From positions 682,001 through 746,000 of the forward strand of contig NZ_CP014595.1 of the NCBI RefSeq assembly GCF_001687105.1: a stretch of DNA of 64,000 bases, in the 5' to 3' direction. Shown here piece after piece: positions 1 to 8,441 of the stretch. The first letter of the stretch is position 1; each line of letters opens with the position of its first letter. The translations under genes were made by a program, and so were the position numbers. The stretch is from Salipiger sp. CCB-MM3. GTDB lineage: Bacteria; Pseudomonadota; Alphaproteobacteria; Rhodobacterales; Rhodobacteraceae. A model generated the notes under the pieces. It was not told where the DNA came from and ran no database searches. It saw nothing but the letters and a program-made list of their open reading frames with translations.

Positions 1-9
1 AACGGGCAT
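1..9 (-). CDS. opgH: Start of glucan glucosyltransferase OpgH (only the first three codons)
   Basis: An ATG on the minus strand at 9-7 reads M-P-V and then leaves the window. It lies 10 bases after the opgI stop codon, with AAGGA of TAAGGACACGCCA just upstream as ribosome binding site. Rhodobacter carries opgG-opgI-opgH in this order, so the expected product is the inner-membrane glucosyltransferase that makes the periplasmic glucan backbone. The identification rests on gene order and position only, because no domain is visible here. Confidence 0.5.
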
Positions 10-19
10 TGGCGTGTCC

Positions 20-214
20 TTACGCTCTCTGGCCCGGCATGATAACGCGCAGGATCATTTCAGGCAGCGACGCACGCTCGGCGCGCGGCGCCTCGACGTC
101 CTGACGCGGCATTTCCATAGGTGCCTCGGGCGGAGCCCAATGCGGCATTTCGACGGCCCGTGTTTCGGTCACGTCCAGATCTTTCATCGGTTCAGCATTC
201 ATTCCTTCACCCAT
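20..214 (-). CDS. opgI: Small OpgI-like protein between opgG and opgH
   Basis: A 64-residue acidic, proline-rich protein (for example the segment MPHWAPPEAPMEMPRQDVEA at about 23-42) with no signal peptide or membrane segment. Its start overlaps the end of opgG by 16 bases and its stop is followed after 10 bases by the opgH start, so the three genes are translationally coupled. Rhodobacter sphaeroides is known to have a small opgI gene at this place, of unclear function. The Pro/Met-rich stretch also resembles the N-terminus of OpgH proteins, so it may be a split-off OpgH leader. An ATG at 202 is an alternative start. Name assigned from position and size. Confidence 0.55.
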   Translation of the reverse strand: MGEGMNAEPMKDLDVTETRAVEMPHWAPPEAPMEMPRQDVEAPRAERASLPEMILRVIMPGQRA

Positions 215-1824
215 TGATAAGTCCAGGTTTCGGTAAGAGTACGTCCATAACCTTTGAGCCCCGCCTTAAGCTCTGCCACCGCCCCGTCCGGAGCTTCGAC
301 TTCAAGCACAAGGCGCCATGTCTCGGTTCCCGAGATCCGGCTCACAACCGCTTCGGCAATCTCGCCGTTCGCGGCACTCACTGAAGGTTCAACCTCGGCA
401 CCGGCAGGAAGTTCCCCCAAAGTGCCACCTTCGAAATCGATGACGAATTTCCGCCGACCGTTGTCCTCGTCGGTTCCAGAAATGCCGCCCTTGCCGACCC
501 GTGTGCGTACCACGCGGGCCCGATCTACCGCACCGTCACCCTCGGGGGACATCCCCCAGTGCAGGCGATAGGCGAACTCCAGCGCATCGCCGGCCTTGGT
601 TTCCGCCTTGGGGATCCAGAAGGCGACGATATTGTCGTTGCCTTCGAGGTCCGAGGGGATCTCGACCAGCCGCACCGAGCCTTCGCCCCAGTCGCCGATC
701 GGCTCGACCAGCAGCGTCGGGCGCTTCTCGTAGTGCGCCTGCGCGTCGAGGTAATGCTCGAACTCGCGGTTGCGCTGCACCAGACCGAATTTCACCGGGC
801 TCAACGCCCCGAAGTAAGAACTGGCAAGGCGCGGCGGGTTGTTGAGCGGGCGGAAGAAGGTCTCGCCGCCCTGCGTGGTCAGCACCAGCGCTTCGCTGTC
901 GTGCACCGCCGGGCGGAAATCATCGAAATCGCCCATGTCGGGACCGCCAAACAGGAACATCGAGGTCAGCGGCGCGATGCCCAGCTGCTGGATGTCGTTG
1001 CGCAGGTAGAGGCGCGCGGTCACGTCGATACGGGTGTCTTCGCCCGGGCGCACCACGAAACGATAGGCGCCGGTCACCGAAGCGCTGCTGAGCGCGGCGT
1101 AGATGGTGATGTGCTCGGCGCCGGGACCGGGGCGCTCCAGCCAGAAGTTGTCGAAGCGCGGGAACTCTTCGACGCCCGACAGGCCGGTGTTGACCGCCAG
1201 ACCCCGCGCGCTGAGCCCGTAGAGATTTCCCCGGCCAAGCGCCCGGAAATAGCTCGCCCCGAGAAAGGCGACGAGCTCGTCGAACGTGTCGGCGCGGTTG
1301 AGCGGATTGTGCAGGCGAAACCCGGCGACGCCGGGCATTTCCGCGTCAGCGGGAATCTCGGTCTTCACATCGGAATAGTCGAAATCCGAGGTCGAGAAAT
1401 GCATCTCTTTGGCATGACCATCGACCACTTCATGCAGGCGCACCGGCTGTTTGAACAGCCAGCCCAGATGAAAGGCCTGCAGCCGGAAGGTATCGTCGGG
1501 CAGATCGGCCCAACGCGCCTGATCCTTGTCAAAGCGGATGCGCTGATAGCCGTCGTAATCAAGCTCTGCCAGGAAGCCTTCGACCTGCTCGGGCTCTTTC
1601 TGCTCTTCTTGCGCGGCGCGCGCCATCTGCTCGGACAGAATGTCGAAGGAGAATGGAACGCCCTGCGCTTCGGGTGCATTGGTCTTTTGATCGCCCTCGC
1701 CGTCCGCAGCTTCCTGCGCGGCAAGTGGGCCAGCAGCGACGAGCGCAGGCATGGCGACAGATCCCGCCAGGCGGGTTAGGAATTGGCGTCTATTTTGACG
1801 CGCCACGGCTGCGCGTCCGGACAC
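199..1824 (-). CDS. opgG: Periplasmic glucan biosynthesis protein OpgG (MdoG)
   Basis: Periplasmic protein needed to build or branch the beta-glucan backbone of osmoregulated periplasmic glucans made by OpgH. The mature part, from PFSFDILSEQMARAAQ onward, covers the whole OpgG/MdoG family, including the C-terminal immunoglobulin-like domain ending in TLTETWTYQWVKE. The N-terminus has a twin-arginine signal (NRRQFLTRLAGSVAMPAL, then AGPLAAQ), so Tat export is likely, as in OpgD-type relatives. The start is uncertain: GTG at 1824 or GTG at 1806 puts the Arg pair within 7-15 residues of the N-terminus. An upstream ATG at 1992 would add more than 50 residues of non-family sequence and is unlikely. 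First gene of the opgGIH operon. Confidence 0.88.
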   Translation of the reverse strand: MSGRAAVARQNRRQFLTRLAGSVAMPALVAAGPLAAQEAADGEGDQKTNAPEAQGVPFSFDILSEQMARAAQEEQKEPEQVEGFLAELDYDGYQRIRFDKDQARWADLPDDTFRLQAFHLGWLFKQPVRLHEVVDGHAKEMHFSTSDFDYSDVKTEIPADAEMPGVAGFRLHNPLNRADTFDELVAFLGASYFRALGRGNLYGLSARGLAVNTGLSGVEEFPRFDNFWLERPGPGAEHITIYAALSSASVTGAYRFVVRPGEDTRIDVTARLYLRNDIQQLGIAPLTSMFLFGGPDMGDFDDFRPAVHDSEALVLTTQGGETFFRPLNNPPRLASSYFGALSPVKFGLVQRNREFEHYLDAQAHYEKRPTLLVEPIGDWGEGSVRLVEIPSDLEGNDNIVAFWIPKAETKAGDALEFAYRLHWGMSPEGDGAVDRARVVRTRVGKGGISGTDEDNGRRKFVIDFEGGTLGELPAGAEVEPSVSAANGEIAEAVVSRISGTETWRLVLEVEAPDGAVAELKAGLKGYGRTLTETWTYQWVKE

Positions 1825-2034
1825 AACGGGACTCTGGTTCGGAAACTTCCGCAAATGTCTGCTCCAAGGGATAGTACTGGCCGGGAAAATGATATGGACT
1901 ACGGGAAAGACAACACCCCGTATTCCAAGGGGTTCCCTGCAAAAGCGGGCTTTTGCTGCGCGGCAGCGAAACTTCGCCGAATCTCCGCTCATGCTGCGCT
2001 TTCACAGGCAATCCACCGGCGGATTGCCGCAAAG

Positions 2035-2706
2035 TTAAGCCTTTGGCAAGCGGAGTTTTGCCTGCAATTGTAGCGCTGCATGTAAAATAGGCGAAACAAG
2101 TACACAGGGCGCGTGATCGGCGAGTCGATCCGCCGCCTCGCCCAGCGGCCCGCCCCCGATAATCACCGCTTCGGCTCCATCGTGGCAGGCGCGCCGCACC
2201 GCGTAAAGCAATGCCGCGTCGAGCTTTTTCGGGTCTGCCGAAAGTTCAGTGGGATCGCCATCCGCAAGATATGTCCCGAGGTATCGCGCATCGGGCGCAG
2301 CATTGTGCATCAAAGCGTCGATGCTTGTTTCCAAAGCAGGTGTATGGGTCACCACTGCAAAGGTGCGCCCGCCTTGCGCCGCCGCCCGCGCCGCAGCCTC
2401 GCCGATGCCGATCACCGGAATGTCGAGCCGCGCGGCAAGTTCGTCCCGGCCCGGATCGCCAAAGGCCGAGACGATGACCCCGGCGAGCCCTTCGCGCAGC
2501 TCGGCAGCGGCCACAAGGCGCCCTGCCTCGGCCAGCGAGGCGGGGTTGGTGAGCAGCGGCGGCCCGGCGGGTGCGGTCCAGCCGGTGACCCCCGGCAGCA
2601 CCCGCGCCGCGATGGCGCACATGGTGCGCGTGGTGGCCTTGTTGCTGTTGGGGTTCATCAGCAGAACCCGCGGCCCCGAAACGTCTGGCGCAGGCTGTTC
2701 AGTCAA
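2035..2706 (-). CDS. Asp/Glu/hydantoin racemase-fold protein lacking both catalytic cysteines
   Basis: 223 residues from a TTG start that overlaps the ridA-like gene by 8 bases; GGTGGA upstream can serve as ribosome binding site. The N-terminal strand RVLLMNPNSN and the SAFGDPGRDEL segment are hallmarks of the HyuE/allantoin racemase branch of the Asp/Glu racemase superfamily. Those enzymes use one Cys just before FGDPG and a second in a LGCAGM-like loop. Here the first site reads VSAFGDPG (about 79-86) and the second reads IIGGGPLG (about 182-189), so neither Cys is present. Racemase chemistry is therefore doubtful. It is the last gene of the importer-amidase operon and probably acts on the same substrate or its breakdown product. 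The ATG at 2658 would delete the first beta strand. Confidence 0.7.
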   Translation of the reverse strand: MTEQPAPDVSGPRVLLMNPNSNKATTRTMCAIAARVLPGVTGWTAPAGPPLLTNPASLAEAGRLVAAAELREGLAGVIVSAFGDPGRDELAARLDIPVIGIGEAAARAAAQGGRTFAVVTHTPALETSIDALMHNAAPDARYLGTYLADGDPTELSADPKKLDAALLYAVRRACHDGAEAVIIGGGPLGEAADRLADHAPCVLVSPILHAALQLQAKLRLPKA

Positions 2707-3160
2707 GTTCCACCGTCGCCTCGATCTCGACCAGCGCATTGGCAGGCAGCGAGGCCACGTTGACAGCGGTGCGCGCGTGGCGTCCGGCCTCGCCCCAAAG
2801 GTCGATGAACAGCTGCGAGGCGCCGTTAACGATCAGCGGCCCGTCACCATAGCCCGCCGGGGCCGCGACGAAGCCGCCAAGCCGCACCACCGAGGTCACC
2901 CGGTCGAGCGATCCGGCCACCGCCTTGATCGAATAAAGCAGGTTGAGCGCGCACATACGCGCCGCGTCCTGACCAGTCTTCACGTCGAACCCCTCCGGCA
3001 CCGGGCCGAAGTATTTGGGCACGCCTTCCCACTCACAGATCTGCCCCGAGAGGAACAACAGGTTGCCGCTGATCTTGCCGGGCAGGAACAGCGCCCGCGA
3101 CGGCGCCGAAGGCGGCAGCGCCAGCCCCATCTCAGCCAGCCGGTCTTCGATCACGCTCAT
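2699..3160 (-). CDS. Rid (YjgF/YER057c/UK114) family protein
   Basis: 153 residues with the full Rid fold: FLSGQICEW near the N-terminal third and the C-terminal SLPANALVEIEATVEL. Canonical RidA proteins hydrolyse reactive 2-aminoacrylate imines with an Arg in the sequence VARLP; here that place reads NVASLP with Ser instead. The protein therefore belongs to an arginine-less Rid subfamily for which imine hydrolysis is not expected. Rid relatives of this kind are often found inside catabolic operons for nitrogenous compounds. It sits 16 bases after the amidase gene and overlaps the next gene by 8 bases, so it is part of the same operon. Confidence 0.85.
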   Translation of the reverse strand: MSVIEDRLAEMGLALPPSAPSRALFLPGKISGNLLFLSGQICEWEGVPKYFGPVPEGFDVKTGQDAARMCALNLLYSIKAVAGSLDRVTSVVRLGGFVAAPAGYGDGPLIVNGASQLFIDLWGEAGRHARTAVNVASLPANALVEIEATVELD

Positions 3161-3176
3161 AGGGCTTTCCTTTTTC

Positions 3177-4382
3177 TCACGCGGTCACCGGGGCGGGATT
3201 TCTAGGGCCGGGGCTTTCGGCCATCAACCGACAGGCCAGAGCCAGCAGCGAGAGATCCGACCCGCGCGGCCCAATCAGCGACAGCCCATAGGGCGCACCA
3301 TCCACCGTGCCTGCGGGCATCACAACCTGCGGCAGGCCCGAAAGGCCCGCGACGCAGAGCAGCCGCATGGCGCCGTGGCGGTAGGCGTCAAACACCTCGG
3401 TCGGCGCATCGAGCCGGAAGGGCGCCTTTGGCACCACGGGCGCAAGGATCACCCCGCCCGGCCCTAGCAGCGCCTCGAGATGCGCGGTAAAGGCGCGGCG
3501 GGTGGCCTCGGCGCCCGCGATCTCGGCCTCGGTCAGCGCCTCGGCGGCCTCGGCGCGCCCGTCGATCCCGCGCACCAGCGGCATGCCGCTTTGCCGGATG
3601 AAGGGCACCACCCATTTGCGTGCATCGCCCCCCATGGTGCGCAGGAAGGCGGTGTAAGCCGCCTCGACACCTTCGGGATAGACGCTGACGTCGCGCGCGG
3701 GCAATGCGCCAAAGCCCGTCTCCCAGACCCCAAGCGCCTCGGGCTGCAGCTGCGCCAGCATGTCCACCGGGCGCAGGAAGTCGGGGCTCTCGGGCAGCGC
3801 GGCGGTTTCGCCATCCAGCAGCACCGACATGGCCCGCAGCAGCGTCTCGCCGTCGCGCGCGAAGACCCCACAGGTGTCATAGCTCTCGGCCAAGGGCTGT
3901 ACGTGCTGCAGCGAGATGCGGCCATGGGTCGGGCGGATGCCCCAGATGCCGCAAAAGCTGGCGGGCGCGCGCACCGAGCCGCCGGTGTCCGAGCCGATGG
4001 CGATATCCGCCAGCCCCGCCGCCACCGCCACCGCCGAGCCCGAAGACGAGCCACCGGGGATGCGGTCCGGCGCGGCGGGGTTCACCGGCGTGCCGAAATG
4101 CGCGTTCATCCCGTACATCGACCACGCCAGCTCGTCGGTATGGGTCTTGCCGACAAAGCACGCGCCCGCGTCCAGCAGCTTCTGCGCGGCGGGGGCAGTG
4201 TGGGTGTGCACCGGGCTCTGTGCCAGCCGGGTCGGGCAGCCCGAGCCGGTGCGATAGCCCGCGAAATCAAAGATGTCTTTCACCGCCAGCGTCAGATCCG
4301 CCAGCGGCCCGCCCTCGGCGCTCGCCACCGGCACCGGCTCATAGGGCATGAAGCAGCGGAAAGGGTCGTCCTCGATCAGCAT
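3177..4382 (-). CDS. Amidase-signature family amidohydrolase
   Basis: 401 residues. The Ser-cis-Ser-Lys triad of the amidase signature family is complete: Lys35 in AVKDIFD, the Ser pair in PGGSSSGSAVAVAAG (about 109-123), and nucleophile Ser136 in GSDTGGSVRAPASFCG. It should hydrolyse a carboxamide and release ammonia or an amine in the cytoplasm. It starts 10 bases after the stop of the upstream ATPase gene of the peptide-type importer, which suggests that the imported compound is its substrate. Length is short of GatA (about 480-490), and gatB/gatC are not neighbours, so the tRNA amidotransferase is unlikely. The exact substrate is not readable from sequence. Confidence 0.88.
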   Translation of the reverse strand: MLIEDDPFRCFMPYEPVPVASAEGGPLADLTLAVKDIFDFAGYRTGSGCPTRLAQSPVHTHTAPAAQKLLDAGACFVGKTHTDELAWSMYGMNAHFGTPVNPAAPDRIPGGSSSGSAVAVAAGLADIAIGSDTGGSVRAPASFCGIWGIRPTHGRISLQHVQPLAESYDTCGVFARDGETLLRAMSVLLDGETAALPESPDFLRPVDMLAQLQPEALGVWETGFGALPARDVSVYPEGVEAAYTAFLRTMGGDARKWVVPFIRQSGMPLVRGIDGRAEAAEALTEAEIAGAEATRRAFTAHLEALLGPGGVILAPVVPKAPFRLDAPTEVFDAYRHGAMRLLCVAGLSGLPQVVMPAGTVDGAPYGLSLIGPRGSDLSLLALACRLMAESPGPRNPAPVTA

Positions 4383-4392
4383 GAGAGGGCCT

Positions 4393-5370
4393 TCACTCCG
4401 CCGCGATGGCGGGCTCTGCCTTCACGCAGGCCACGCGGCGGCGCGGGCTGGGCGTATAGACCGGCGGCAGCCCGGCGCGGCACTCGGGCATGGCATGCGG
4501 GCAGCGCGGCGCGAAAGAGCAGCTGTCGGGCTTGGTTTCCAGCGAGGGCGGGGCGCCGGGGATGGCGCTGAGCCGCGCGCCGCGCTCGACGTCATGCAGG
4601 TTCGCCGCCAAGAGTCCCTGCGTATAGGGGTGGCGCGCGTCCTTGATGATCTCGCGCGTGGTGCCCTCTTCGACGATCTGCCCGGCGTACATCACCGCGA
4701 CCCGCTCCGAGATTTCCACAGCCACGCCAATGTCATGGGTGACAAAGATCACCCCCATGCCGAACTCTTTCTGCAGCTCGCGCAGCAGCAGCAGGATCTG
4801 GATCTGCACCGTGGCATCAAGCGCCGTGGTCGGCTCGTCGGCCAGCAGCAGGCGCGGACGGCAGGCCAGCGCGAGAGCGATCATCACCCGCTGGCGCATC
4901 CCGCCCGAAAGCTCGTGCGGATAGTTGTGCAGCCGCCGGTTCGCCGAGGGAATGCGCACCCGGTCAAGCATGTCGAGCGCGGTGGACATGGCGTCGGCCT
5001 TGCTGACGCCCTTGTGCCGCATGACAGACTCGGCGATCTGATGGCCGACGGTATAGACCGGATCCAGCGCCAGCGCCGGTTCCTGAAACACCATCGAGAC
5101 CTCGCCGCCCCGGTACTTCTGCAGCTTCTTGCCCGACAGGCTCAGCACATCGGTGCCGTTGACGTGCATCGAGCCTTCGATGTCCGTGCGCTTTGGCGGC
5201 AGCAGGCCCAGCAGCGCCTTCAGCGTCACCGATTTGCCCGAGCCGGACTCGCCCAGCAGCGCCAGCGTCTCGCCCTGCTCCATGCTCAGCGAGACGTTGT
5301 TGATCGCATTGACCGTGCGCTTGCCCTTGAAGCGGACGGTGAGGTTCTGGATGTCGAGTAGCTTGGTCAT
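4393..5370 (-). CDS. ABC importer ATP-binding protein, DppD/OppD type
   Basis: 325 residues starting at an ATG preceded by a strong GGAGG site. Walker A is GESGSGKS at 40-47, the signature is [10 protein letters not shown], and Walker B is [12 protein letters not shown]. The C-terminal oligopeptide/dipeptide extension is present ([12 protein letters not shown] and the Cys motif [14 protein letters not shown]). It pairs with the DppF-like ATPase encoded just upstream to power the two permeases. The gap of 82 bases from the upstream ATPase is the longest within the downstream part of this operon. Confidence 0.93.
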   Translation of the reverse strand: MTKLLDIQNLTVRFKGKRTVNAINNVSLSMEQGETLALLGESGSGKSVTLKALLGLLPPKRTDIEGSMHVNGTDVLSLSGKKLQKYRGGEVSMVFQEPALALDPVYTVGHQIAESVMRHKGVSKADAMSTALDMLDRVRIPSANRRLHNYPHELSGGMRQRVMIALALACRPRLLLADEPTTALDATVQIQILLLLRELQKEFGMGVIFVTHDIGVAVEISERVAVMYAGQIVEEGTTREIIKDARHPYTQGLLAANLHDVERGARLSAIPGAPPSLETKPDSCSFAPRCPHAMPECRAGLPPVYTPSPRRRVACVKAEPAIAAE

Positions 5371-5452
5371 TTGCCCTCCTCCGGTTTCGGGGTGGTGCTC
5401 GGCGCGGTCCAGAAGACCTCGCGCTTTGGCTTGGCGCATTTTCCCGACAGGA

Positions 5453-6541
5453 TCATTCCGGCACCCCCTGCCCGGCCTTGGGATGGCCCGAGGCGGCATC
5501 ATGCAGGTGGCAGGCGGTCAGATGCTCGGCATTGGCGGCGATCGCCTGCAGCTTCGGCACCTTGGTCTTGCAGACCGCGCTGGCAAAGCGGCAGCGGGTG
5601 TGGAAGCGGCAACCCTTGGGCGGGTCGATCGGGTTCGGCGGATCGCCCGCCAGCGGCGGCTCCTGCGTGCGGTCGTCCGGGTCCATCGCCGGCATCGCCG
5701 AGAACAGCGAGCGCGTGTAGGGATGCGCCTGCTCGCGCCAGATGCTGTCGACCGGCGCGACCTCGACCACTTCGCCAAGATACATCACCAGAATACGGTC
5801 CGATATGTAGCGCACCACGTTCAGGTCGTGGCTGATGAAGATATAGGTCAGGCCGAACTCGCGGCGCAGGTCGGTCAGCAGGTTGAGCACCTGCGCCTCG
5901 ACCGATTTGTCGAGCGCCGACACGGCCTCGTCCAGCACCACCAGCCGCGGCGACATGGCGAGCGCGCGGGCGATGTTCACCCGTTGGCGCTGGCCGCCCG
6001 AAAGCTCGTGGGGGTAGCGGTGGGCAAAGCGGTCGGGATCGAGCCCGACGCGCGCCATCAGGCTGCGCGCCCGGCCATTGGGATCGTCGAGCCCCTGCAC
6101 CTTGGCGCCGAAGGCCACCGAGTCTTCGATCGTCAGGCGCGGGTTGAGCGAGGCATAGCTGTCCTGAAAGACCATCTGCACATCCTTGCGCAGGTCCTTC
6201 AGCGACAGCCGCTCGCCCAGCCCCTGCCCGTCGAAGATGATCTCGCCCTTGTCCTTTTCGATAAGGCCGATGAGCAGCCGCGCGGTGGTGGATTTGCCGC
6301 AGCCGGATTCGCCGACGATGCCCAGCGTCTCGCCCTTCTTCACCTCGAAGGAGACGCCGTCGACCGCCTGCACCACCGCCTGCGTGCGGCCAAGGATGCC
6401 GCCACGGACCGGGAAGTGCTTTTGCAGGTCCTTCACGATGACCAGCGGCTGCGCCGGGCCGCCCTTGTCGCGGCTCGCCGGGGCGGCGGTTTTCGGTTTG
6501 ATCGCCTGATCTTGGCTCGGTGACAGGTCAGTCGCGGACAT
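5453..6541 (-). CDS. ABC importer ATP-binding protein, DppF/OppF type
   Basis: 362 residues. An N-terminal extension of about 30 residues precedes the ATPase core with Walker [15 protein letters not shown], signature [17 protein letters not shown] and Walker [13 protein letters not shown]. Glu replaces none of the key acids; the usual DEPVSALD appears as DEAVSALD. The oligo/dipeptide C-terminal motif [14 protein letters not shown] is present. The start overlaps the end of the DppC-like permease gene by 14 bases, so the two are coupled. Works as the second ATPase of a Dpp/Opp importer. Confidence 0.93.
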   Translation of the reverse strand: MSATDLSPSQDQAIKPKTAAPASRDKGGPAQPLVIVKDLQKHFPVRGGILGRTQAVVQAVDGVSFEVKKGETLGIVGESGCGKSTTARLLIGLIEKDKGEIIFDGQGLGERLSLKDLRKDVQMVFQDSYASLNPRLTIEDSVAFGAKVQGLDDPNGRARSLMARVGLDPDRFAHRYPHELSGGQRQRVNIARALAMSPRLVVLDEAVSALDKSVEAQVLNLLTDLRREFGLTYIFISHDLNVVRYISDRILVMYLGEVVEVAPVDSIWREQAHPYTRSLFSAMPAMDPDDRTQEPPLAGDPPNPIDPPKGCRFHTRCRFASAVCKTKVPKLQAIAANAEHLTACHLHDAASGHPKAGQGVPE

Positions 6542-7415
6542 TCATCGCGCTCCTCAGTCCGTCGCTCAGCAGGTTGAGGCAGAGCGAAGTGATAAAGATC
6601 ATCACCCCCGGCAGCGCCGAGAGCCACGGGTTGATGTAGATGGCCGAGCGCAGCGTGTTCAGCATCAGGCCCCACTCGGGCTCGGGTGGGCGCACGCCAA
6701 TGCCGAGGAACGACAGGCCCGCGGCAAGGATCATGCACACCGAGGTGAGCGAGGTGGCGTAGACAAAGATCGGCGAGAGCACATTGCCGATGACGTGCAC
6801 GCGGATCACCGTCCACGCATTCGCCCCGGTGGCCCGCGCGGCGTCGATATAGTCGAGCGCGCGCACGCCCGAGGTCACCGCCTCGGCGACGCGGGTGATC
6901 GGCGGGATGAAGACGATGGTCAGCGACACGAGCGAGTTGACGATCCCCGCCCCCAGCGCGCCCGAGATGGCGATCGCCAGCAGCACCGAGGGGAAGGCAA
7001 AGAACACATCCACGATGCGCATGATGATGGTGTTGGTCATGCCGCCGACGTAGCCCGCGACGATGCCGAGCGCCGAGCCGATGAAGAAGGCGAAGACCAC
7101 CGGCATCAACCCGATGAACAGCGTCAGCCGTCCGCCATAGATCAGCCGCGCCAGCATGTCCCGCCCTTGCTCGTCGGTGCCGAGGAGATGCCCCTCGGTG
7201 CCCAGCGGCTTGAGGCGCGCGATCATCGAGCCCTTGTAGGGATCGGCGAGCCCCAGATAGGGCGCGAAGATCGCCGAGAGGATCAGCAGCAGCACGACCG
7301 CGAAACAGATCATCGAGACCGGATCGCGCACCACGCGCGCGCCCACGCCGGACCAGTAGCCCTGCGGTTTCTCGGTCTTGGCGCCCTGCATGTTTTCGGT
7401 TTCCGCAAGCGCCAT
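6528..7415 (-). CDS. ABC importer permease, DppC type
   Basis: 295 residues with about six membrane segments, the first at SMICFAVVLLLILSAIFAPY. It has the N-terminal OppC-type region, the LGTDEQGRDMLARLIYGGR segment typical of DppC/OppC, and the cytoplasmic coupling loop DAARATGANAWTVIRVHVIGN. It forms the channel together with the DppB-like permease encoded 3 bases upstream. The substrate is probably a small peptide, amide or related nitrogen compound, judging from the amidase in the same operon. Confidence 0.92.
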   Translation of the reverse strand: MALAETENMQGAKTEKPQGYWSGVGARVVRDPVSMICFAVVLLLILSAIFAPYLGLADPYKGSMIARLKPLGTEGHLLGTDEQGRDMLARLIYGGRLTLFIGLMPVVFAFFIGSALGIVAGYVGGMTNTIIMRIVDVFFAFPSVLLAIAISGALGAGIVNSLVSLTIVFIPPITRVAEAVTSGVRALDYIDAARATGANAWTVIRVHVIGNVLSPIFVYATSLTSVCMILAAGLSFLGIGVRPPEPEWGLMLNTLRSAIYINPWLSALPGVMIFITSLCLNLLSDGLRSAMNVRD

Positions 7416-7418
7416 GGG

Positions 7419-8372
7419 TCAGGTCCTCTTGATGCGGGGGTCGATGGCGGCCTGCGCCACATCGACGATGAGGTTCATCGCCACAAAGAACAGGGCGAGG
7501 ATCAGGATCGTGCCCTGCAACAGCGGCAGATCGCGCTGGAAGATGGCGTTGGACAGCAGAAAGCCCGAGCCCGGCCAGTTGAACACGGTCTCGATCAGGA
7601 TCGAGCCGCCGAGCAGGTAGCCCAGCTGCAGGCCCATGACCGACAGCGCGGTGGCGGCGGCGTTGCGCGCCACGTGACGCAGCACGTCACCGCGGCTCAT
7701 GCCCTTGGCATAGAGCGCCTGCACGAAGTCTTGGGTGAGGATGTCTCCGGCCAGCGCGCGCACGGTGCGCGCAACGATGCCGATGGGCACCACGGCCAGT
7801 GTCACGGCGGGCAGGATCAGGTGGCGGATGTGCAGCCAATCCCAGCTCCAGCTCTGCGAGCCGCCCGGCCCCGCGCCCATCGAGGGCAGCCAGCCGAGGT
7901 TCACCGAAAAGATGATGACCAGCACGATGCCGAGCCAGTAGTTCGGCACCGACACACCGGTGATCGACACTGCGGTCACCGCGCGGTCGAGCAGCGTGTC
8001 GCGGAAATATCCGGCAAGGAAGCCGAGGAAGATGCCGATCGGAAAGGCGATGACGGCGGCGCTGACGGCCAGCAGCAGCGAGTTCTGCACCGCGCCGAAC
8101 ACCTCGTCGGCGACCGGACGGCCGGTGGCGATGGATTTGCCCATGTCGCCTTGCATCAGATTGCCGACCCAGATCGCGTATTGGATGGGAAGCGGCTTAT
8201 CGAGGCCGTAGGCGGCGCGCATGGCGGCCTGCTCTTCGGCGGTGGCATCGATGGGCATGATTGCGGTCAACGGATCGCCCGGAGCGATCTGGACCAGCAG
8301 GAAGCAGATGACCGACACCCCGAATGCCACGGGCAGCACGAGGATGAGGCGGCGGAGAAAATAGCTGAGCAC
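7419..8372 (-). CDS. ABC importer permease, DppB type
   Basis: 317 residues. It begins with the typical DppB N-terminus MLSYFLRRLILVLPVAFGVS and VQIAPGDPLTA, followed by five further hydrophobic segments. The coupling loop YAKGMSRGDVLRHVARNA and the C-terminal DLPLLQGTILILALFFVAMN are family hallmarks. It is separated from the binding-protein gene by 69 bases holding a strong hairpin, so it is probably expressed at a lower level than the binding protein. Confidence 0.93.
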   Translation of the reverse strand: MLSYFLRRLILVLPVAFGVSVICFLLVQIAPGDPLTAIMPIDATAEEQAAMRAAYGLDKPLPIQYAIWVGNLMQGDMGKSIATGRPVADEVFGAVQNSLLLAVSAAVIAFPIGIFLGFLAGYFRDTLLDRAVTAVSITGVSVPNYWLGIVLVIIFSVNLGWLPSMGAGPGGSQSWSWDWLHIRHLILPAVTLAVVPIGIVARTVRALAGDILTQDFVQALYAKGMSRGDVLRHVARNAAATALSVMGLQLGYLLGGSILIETVFNWPGSGFLLSNAIFQRDLPLLQGTILILALFFVAMNLIVDVAQAAIDPRIKRT

Positions 8373-8397
8373 GGGTGGATCCCTGGCTTGAAGTGGA

Positions 8398-8424
8398 CCC
8401 CCGCCGCAGCGCGTGCGGCGGGGG
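8398..8424 (-). terminator. Hairpin between binding-protein and permease genes
   Basis: Perfect 11-base-pair inverted repeat CCCCCGCCGCA (8398-8408) and TGCGGCGGGGG (8414-8424) with a 5-base loop. On the transcribed minus strand no T run follows, so it is more likely a transcript-stabilising or partial-readthrough element than a full terminator. Such hairpins commonly raise the amount of binding protein over permease in ABC operons; that role is inferred here. Confidence 0.7.
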
Positions 8425-8441
8425 CGAAACCCTTGCGGGCC

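Noticed and set aside
3177..4382. The amidase as GatA of the tRNA amidotransferase
   Set aside because: It is much shorter than GatA, gatB and gatC are not next to it, and it sits in an importer operon.
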